A stretch of 64,000 bases of DNA from Actinomycetospora sp. NBRC 106378 (GTDB taxonomy: Bacteria; Actinomycetota; Actinomycetes; Mycobacteriales; Pseudonocardiaceae). Numbering within the stretch: position 1 is the first letter of the stretch; the number at the start of each line of letters is the position of its first letter. The stretch spans positions 620,001-684,000 of the forward strand of contig NZ_BSTT01000002.1 of assembly GCF_030269685.1 (NCBI RefSeq), read 5' to 3'. The translations under genes were made by a program, and so were the position numbers. The notes beneath the pieces are model-generated. The model was not told the origin of the DNA, did no database searches, and saw nothing but the letters and a program-made list of their open reading frames with translations. This document shows, one piece after another, positions 60,722-64,000 of this stretch.

Positions 60722-61968
60722 CGCACACCCGCCGGGAGGACGGACGCGGGCGACCAGCGCACCGTGCTGACGTAGTCGTCGAACGTCTCGGCCCGACGGA
60801 TCTCGACGACGTCGCCGTCCGCCGTCAGGAGGAGTTCGGCGGGCCGGAGCCGTCCGTTGTAGGTGAAGCCCATGGCGTGCCCGTGGGCGCCGGTGTCGTG
60901 GACGAGGGCGATGTCGCCGGGCCGGGGGTCGGGCAGGTGTCGGTTCACCGCGAACTTGTCCATGTTCTCGCAGAGGCCCCCGACCACGTCGACGGCGCGG
61001 AGCGGTCGGTCGTCGGTCGACGGCAGGGTGATGTGGTGGTAGGCGCCGTAGAGCGCGGGACGCATCAGGGCCGACATGGAGGCGTCGAGCCCCACGACCT
61101 CGCGGTGCTTGCGGCTCCGGTTGATCACGCGGGTCACGAGCACGCCGTGCGGCCCCGTCACGATGCGCCCGAGCTCGGTGCGCAGCTGCGGCGCCCGGTC
61201 GGGGAACCACCGGTCGCGGGAGGCGATCACGGCCCCGGCCCAGCGCCGGACGTCGAGGGGCTCCTCGCCCGGCCGGTAGGGGATGCCGAGGCCGCCGCCC
61301 ACGTTGACCACGTCGAGGTCGATGCCGTGGTCGCGCAGCCCGGCCCCCACGGCGAGGACGTCGTCGGCGGCCTGCGCCGCCCGCTCGGCCGAGGACTCGT
61401 TGGCGCAGCTCATCCCGTGCAGCCCGAACGAGGTGACGCCCCGCGCCCGGACCGACCGGTAGGCCGCCGGGAGGTCGTCGACCGGCACCCCGAACTTCGA
61501 GCCGGCCGCGTCCCCCATCAGGTGGGAGCCGGCCGCCCCGTGGGGGGCGACGCGGAACGACACCGTGTGCGGCAGGGTGTCCAGACGCTCGGCGAAGGGT
61601 CGGTCGTCGAAGGTGATCGCCGCGCCCGCCGCCAGCGCCTGGTGGTACTCGGGCAGGGCGGTGTTGTTCGACGTGAAGACCAGGTCGTCCCCGCGGACGC
61701 CCAGGCGTTCGGCGAGGTGCAGCTCCGTCCCCGACGCGCAGTCGAGGCCGCTCCCCGCGTCGCGCAGCAGGGCCAGGACCGCCGGGTTGGGCAGGGCCTT
61801 CACGGCGAAGTACTGGCGGTGCCCGGCGCCGGCGAACGCCTCGGTCACCTCCCGGTGGGAGGCGACGATGCCCGCGGCGTCGTAGAGGTGGAACGGGGTG
61901 CCGTAGGTGCGCACGAGGTCGTCGAGCAGCGGCAGCAGCCGCGCCGAGAAGGCGGGGGAGAGGGGCAC
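60718..61968 (-). CDS. lysA: LysA-like PLP decarboxylase
   Basis: 416 aa fold-type III (alanine-racemase-like) decarboxylase. QYFAVKALPNPAVLALL has the PLP Lys57, FGLHGMSCANESS the His stacking on PLP, VNVGGGLGIPYRPG the glycine loop, and GGLCENMDKFAVN the catalytic Cys region of the neighbouring subunit. Diaminopimelate decarboxylases match this pattern; TabA of tabtoxin biosynthesis is a LysA homolog. GTG at 61968 lies one base after the methyltransferase stop. Whether it decarboxylates diaminopimelate or a derivative cannot be read. Confidence 0.9.
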   Translation of the reverse strand: MPLSPAFSARLLPLLDDLVRTYGTPFHLYDAAGIVASHREVTEAFAGAGHRQYFAVKALPNPAVLALLRDAGSGLDCASGTELHLAERLGVRGDDLVFTSNNTALPEYHQALAAGAAITFDDRPFAERLDTLPHTVSFRVAPHGAAGSHLMGDAAGSKFGVPVDDLPAAYRSVRARGVTSFGLHGMSCANESSAERAAQAADDVLAVGAGLRDHGIDLDVVNVGGGLGIPYRPGEEPLDVRRWAGAVIASRDRWFPDRAPQLRTELGRIVTGPHGVLVTRVINRSRKHREVVGLDASMSALMRPALYGAYHHITLPSTDDRPLRAVDVVGGLCENMDKFAVNRHLPDPRPGDIALVHDTGAHGHAMGFTYNGRLRPAELLLTADGDVVEIRRAETFDDYVSTVRWSPASVLPAGVR

Positions 61969-61969
61969 G

Positions 61970-62653
61970 TCAGGGGACCCGGGCGATGCAGATCGTCCGG
62001 TTCCGCATCCCGCTGATCGGCCGGAAGTAGGGGAAGTAGTACGACTCGACCGGGTCGAAGCCGGCCCCGGCGAGCTCCTCGGCCAGGTAGTCCCGCGAGA
62101 CGAACCAGAAGTTCGCGACACGCTCGTGCGGTGCGAAGGCGGCGGTCGCGTCGCGCGGGGAGTCGTTGGAGAACACCAGCTGGGTCCCGGGCGGGAGCGC
62201 GAGGCTCTTGATCTTCTGGAGGGCCGGTCGCACGTGCTCGGCCGTGTCGAAGAGGTGCCCGAGCAGACCGTCGGCGTAGAGCGTGGTCGTCCCCACCACG
62301 TCGTCGGCCGAGAGCTCGAAGAAGTCGGCGGAGAAGGCGTCCACCCCCTTGGTCCGGGTCAGACGCACCGCCTCGTCGTTGCAGTCCATGGCCCGCACGG
62401 CACGGGAGTGGGCGATCAGATCCGCCTCCACGAACCCGTTGCCGCAGCCGATGGAGAACACGGAGCCGTCGTCGGGGGTGACCGACAGCAGCTTCAGCAC
62501 GATGTGGGACCGGTACTCCGGGACGTAGGTCGACGGCGTGATCGAGTCGTTGAACGCGCCGCCGGACTCCCATATCTCGTACACCGTGGCGTCCTCGCGC
62601 TCCGTGCGCGGCGCGCAGTAGTAGTCGTGCACGCTGTCCAGGTCCTGCTTCAC
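61970..62653 (-). CDS. SAM-dependent class I methyltransferase
   Basis: 227 aa. SVFSIGCGNGFVEADLIAHSRAVRAMDCNDEAVRLTRTKG is SAM motif I plus the acidic residue after strand 2. An unusual N-terminal part (VHDYYCAPRTEREDATVYEIWESGG) precedes it. GTG at 62653 has AAGGAGGACCCC upstream, a near-perfect ribosome-binding site. It lies between the zincin gene and lysA in the operon. A methyl group or another SAM-derived group would be added to a pathway intermediate; substrate unknown. Confidence 0.85.
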   Translation of the reverse strand: MKQDLDSVHDYYCAPRTEREDATVYEIWESGGAFNDSITPSTYVPEYRSHIVLKLLSVTPDDGSVFSIGCGNGFVEADLIAHSRAVRAMDCNDEAVRLTRTKGVDAFSADFFELSADDVVGTTTLYADGLLGHLFDTAEHVRPALQKIKSLALPPGTQLVFSNDSPRDATAAFAPHERVANFWFVSRDYLAEELAGAGFDPVESYYFPYFRPISGMRNRTICIARVP

Positions 62654-62664
62654 GGGGTCCTCCT

Positions 62665-64000
62665 TCAGCGGGTGGGGGTGGCGGCCGAGAGTGCTTCCTG
62701 GAGGTAGTCCACGGTCGGGAGCGCCCCCGGGCGCAGGGCGTCGACCAGGGGGGCCAGGGCCCCGTTCCGGGGCCCGAAGGTCCGCCAGAGGGCCACGGCG
62801 GGCTCGGCCGTGCCGGTGAGGACCGCGTCCGCGAGGACCCGGGCCAGGGACCGGAGCCCGGCGACGACCGCCCCGGGCTCGCCGGCGAGGCGGACGCCGT
62901 CGTCCTCGGTGAGGTCGAGGGCGCCGACCTCGACGAGGTAGGACAGCTGCAGGAGCATCCCGTCGCTGTCGGGGAAGGAGCCCGACCCGCGGTCGGCGTA
63001 CCGCAGGCACTCCGCGAGGTAGTAGGCGATCGCGTCGTCCTGGTCGACCCCCAGCTCGCGGACCCAGACGTCGGCGAGCACGAGCGCGCCGAAGACGTCG
63101 GCGAGGACCTCCTGCAACACCACCGAGGCCCACCGGTCGGCGGCGTTGAGCGGCTTGAACCGCGTGCCGGGCCGCCTCACCCCGTGCCCGATCTCGTGTC
63201 CCAGGACGCCGAGTGTCGGAATGTGTCGAGAACCGGGTTCGGTGGGGTCGAAGAGGTGTCCGACGGCGAGGTGGCGCTCGGCGAGGGACCTGCCCACGGT
63301 TTCGAGCAGAACTCGGTGGGTGTTGCCGAAATAGTATGTCTTCTTGAACGGCGAGCGCTTGATCCCCTCGTCCTCGGGAAGGAAATAGGCGATGTGCTTG
63401 GGGTGGCGCTCGCCTTCTCCGGCCATGAAGAACAGTCGGCAGGCGACGAAGGCGGGAACGGGGGAGAGTTCCAGGTCCGGGTGCAGGTCGCGCACGTAGG
63501 CCCGGACCGCGTCCAGGGTCGCGAGGGCTGCGGTCACCTGCTGCTGCTGCTCGGGCTCGCGCACCGCCGCGAAGGCCGTCGGGAGGCCGGTGTTCTCCTT
63601 GCCGATCCACGTCGCGATCCGGCCCGCGACGACGACGACGTCCTCCTCGATCCCGACGAGGGCCTGGAGGTCCTCGTCGGAGTAGCCCTCGAGCAGGGCG
63701 CGAGCCCGAATCTCGAGCGCGGTGCGGTCGGGTCCGGGCGGCATGAGCGCGGCGATCCGGCGCATGGCCTCCGCCGCCGGAGCGGGACGCGGGAACCGGG
63801 TGCGGCCCGGGTCCTCGCCTCCGCGCACGGCCGTCCACTGGTCCTCCACCGCGTCGCGGAGATCCGCGAGCCCGGTCAGCAGGTGCGGTCCGAGTTCCGC
63901 GACGACCTCCTGCGCCGCGGGCCCGAGATCGAGTGGGATCACCGAATAGGAATGCGCCGGGGGCCAGAAGTCTCCGCGCCAGCCGTGATAGCGGCCCGCC
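62665..64000 (-). CDS. Zincin-like metalloprotein, 5' end outside window
   Basis: At least 445 codons, open to the right edge of the window. An internal GTG (63942) would start at MIPLDLGPAAQEVV, but the frame continues upstream with protein-like sequence (YHGWRGDFWPPAHSYS) and no other start, so the true start probably lies beyond 64000. LGHEIGHGVRRPG is an HExxH zinc site, and LQEVLADVFGALVLADVW supplies a Glu about 37 residues later. This fits a zinc peptidase-like fold that I cannot assign to a family. First visible gene of the right operon; a peptide-releasing role as proposed for TabP in tabtoxin is possible. Confidence 0.75.
   Translation of the reverse strand, partial: AGRYHGWRGDFWPPAHSYSVIPLDLGPAAQEVVAELGPHLLTGLADLRDAVEDQWTAVRGGEDPGRTRFPRPAPAAEAMRRIAALMPPGPDRTALEIRARALLEGYSDEDLQALVGIEEDVVVVAGRIATWIGKENTGLPTAFAAVREPEQQQQVTAALATLDAVRAYVRDLHPDLELSPVPAFVACRLFFMAGEGERHPKHIAYFLPEDEGIKRSPFKKTYYFGNTHRVLLETVGRSLAERHLAVGHLFDPTEPGSRHIPTLGVLGHEIGHGVRRPGTRFKPLNAADRWASVVLQEVLADVFGALVLADVWVRELGVDQDDAIAYYLAECLRYADRGSGSFPDSDGMLLQLSYLVEVGALDLTEDDGVRLAGEPGAVVAGLRSLARVLADAVLTGTAEPAVALWRTFGPRNGALAPLVDALRPGALPTVDYLQEALSAATPTR

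Noticed and set aside
63942-63942. GTG as true start of the zincin-like gene
   Set aside because: Protein-like sequence continues in frame to the window edge without another start, so the real start is likely outside.
1-64000. tRNA or rRNA genes, CRISPR arrays, insertion-sequence transposases
   Set aside because: None could be supported by reading: no clover-leaf-like segments, spaced repeats or transposase motifs were found.

Overview
The window is very GC-rich DNA with tightly packed genes, many GTG and TTG starts, GTGA/ATGA stop-start overlaps, F420-type (LLM) and TetR families, and acyl-CoA catabolic operons arranged as in mycobacteria. This points to an actinomycete; Pseudonocardiaceae (Pseudonocardia/Actinomycetospora-like) is my best inference and is not proven by any marker gene here.

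Layout. (1) 1-1344: 3' part of a class A penicillin-binding protein with a PASTA domain. (2) 1676-11333: surface polysaccharide cluster, with a polyprenyl-phosphate sugar transferase, two GT4 glycosyltransferases, two GDP-mannose 4,6-dehydratase paralogs, a Wzz/BY-kinase, an SGNH hydrolase and a secreted lipoprotein. A palindrome and a 23-codon leader ORF precede the first dehydratase gene. (3) 11458-22504: mixed housekeeping and accessory genes: TPR/NTPase-like protein, Dabb protein, PASTA protein, multicopper oxidase, MFS exporter, flavin monooxygenase, aldo/keto reductase, KAS III. (4) 22506-29944: six-gene acyl-CoA (leucine/itaconate type) operon divergent from its TetR regulator, with a visible promoter and operator. 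(5) 29945-33743: a DUF559-type gene bracketed by diverged repeats, then PQQ-like lipoprotein, DinB and GNAT genes. (6) 33835-38631: aerobic benzoyl-CoA (box) pathway genes boxC, boxB and benzoate-CoA ligase. (7) 38651-40282: a small CxxC protein and an old yellow enzyme.

(8) 40355-64000 (continuing past the edge) looks like one large natural-product cluster and is the most interesting part. Its left operon (47543 to 40355, minus strand) encodes an adenylating ligase, two carrier proteins, a SyrB2-type non-heme iron halogenase homolog with His-Gln-Val where oxygenases have His-x-Asp, a KAS III-like enzyme with an altered triad, a GNAT, a BtrH-like acyltransferase candidate, a cupin and an ATP-grasp ligase. 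The middle holds a DUF885 metallopeptidase, two more ATP-grasp ligases and an MFS exporter. Its right operon (64000 to 54276) encodes a zincin-like protein, a methyltransferase, LysA, DapD and DapC homologs, an asparagine-synthetase/beta-lactam-synthetase homolog with Ser instead of Cys at position 2, a clavaminate-synthase/TauD-type dioxygenase and a GMC oxidoreductase.

Working model (inference): the right operon resembles the tabtoxin logic, in which a lysine-pathway intermediate is diverted through DapD/DapC/LysA homologs and closed to a beta-lactam by a synthetase working with a 2-oxoglutarate oxygenase. ATP-grasp ligases would attach amino acids, the MFS protein would export the peptide and a metallopeptidase would release the warhead. 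The left operon would make and transfer a halogenated or otherwise modified carrier-bound acyl or aminoacyl unit. Combining a tabtoxin-like warhead with a carrier-protein halogenase module would be new to my knowledge.
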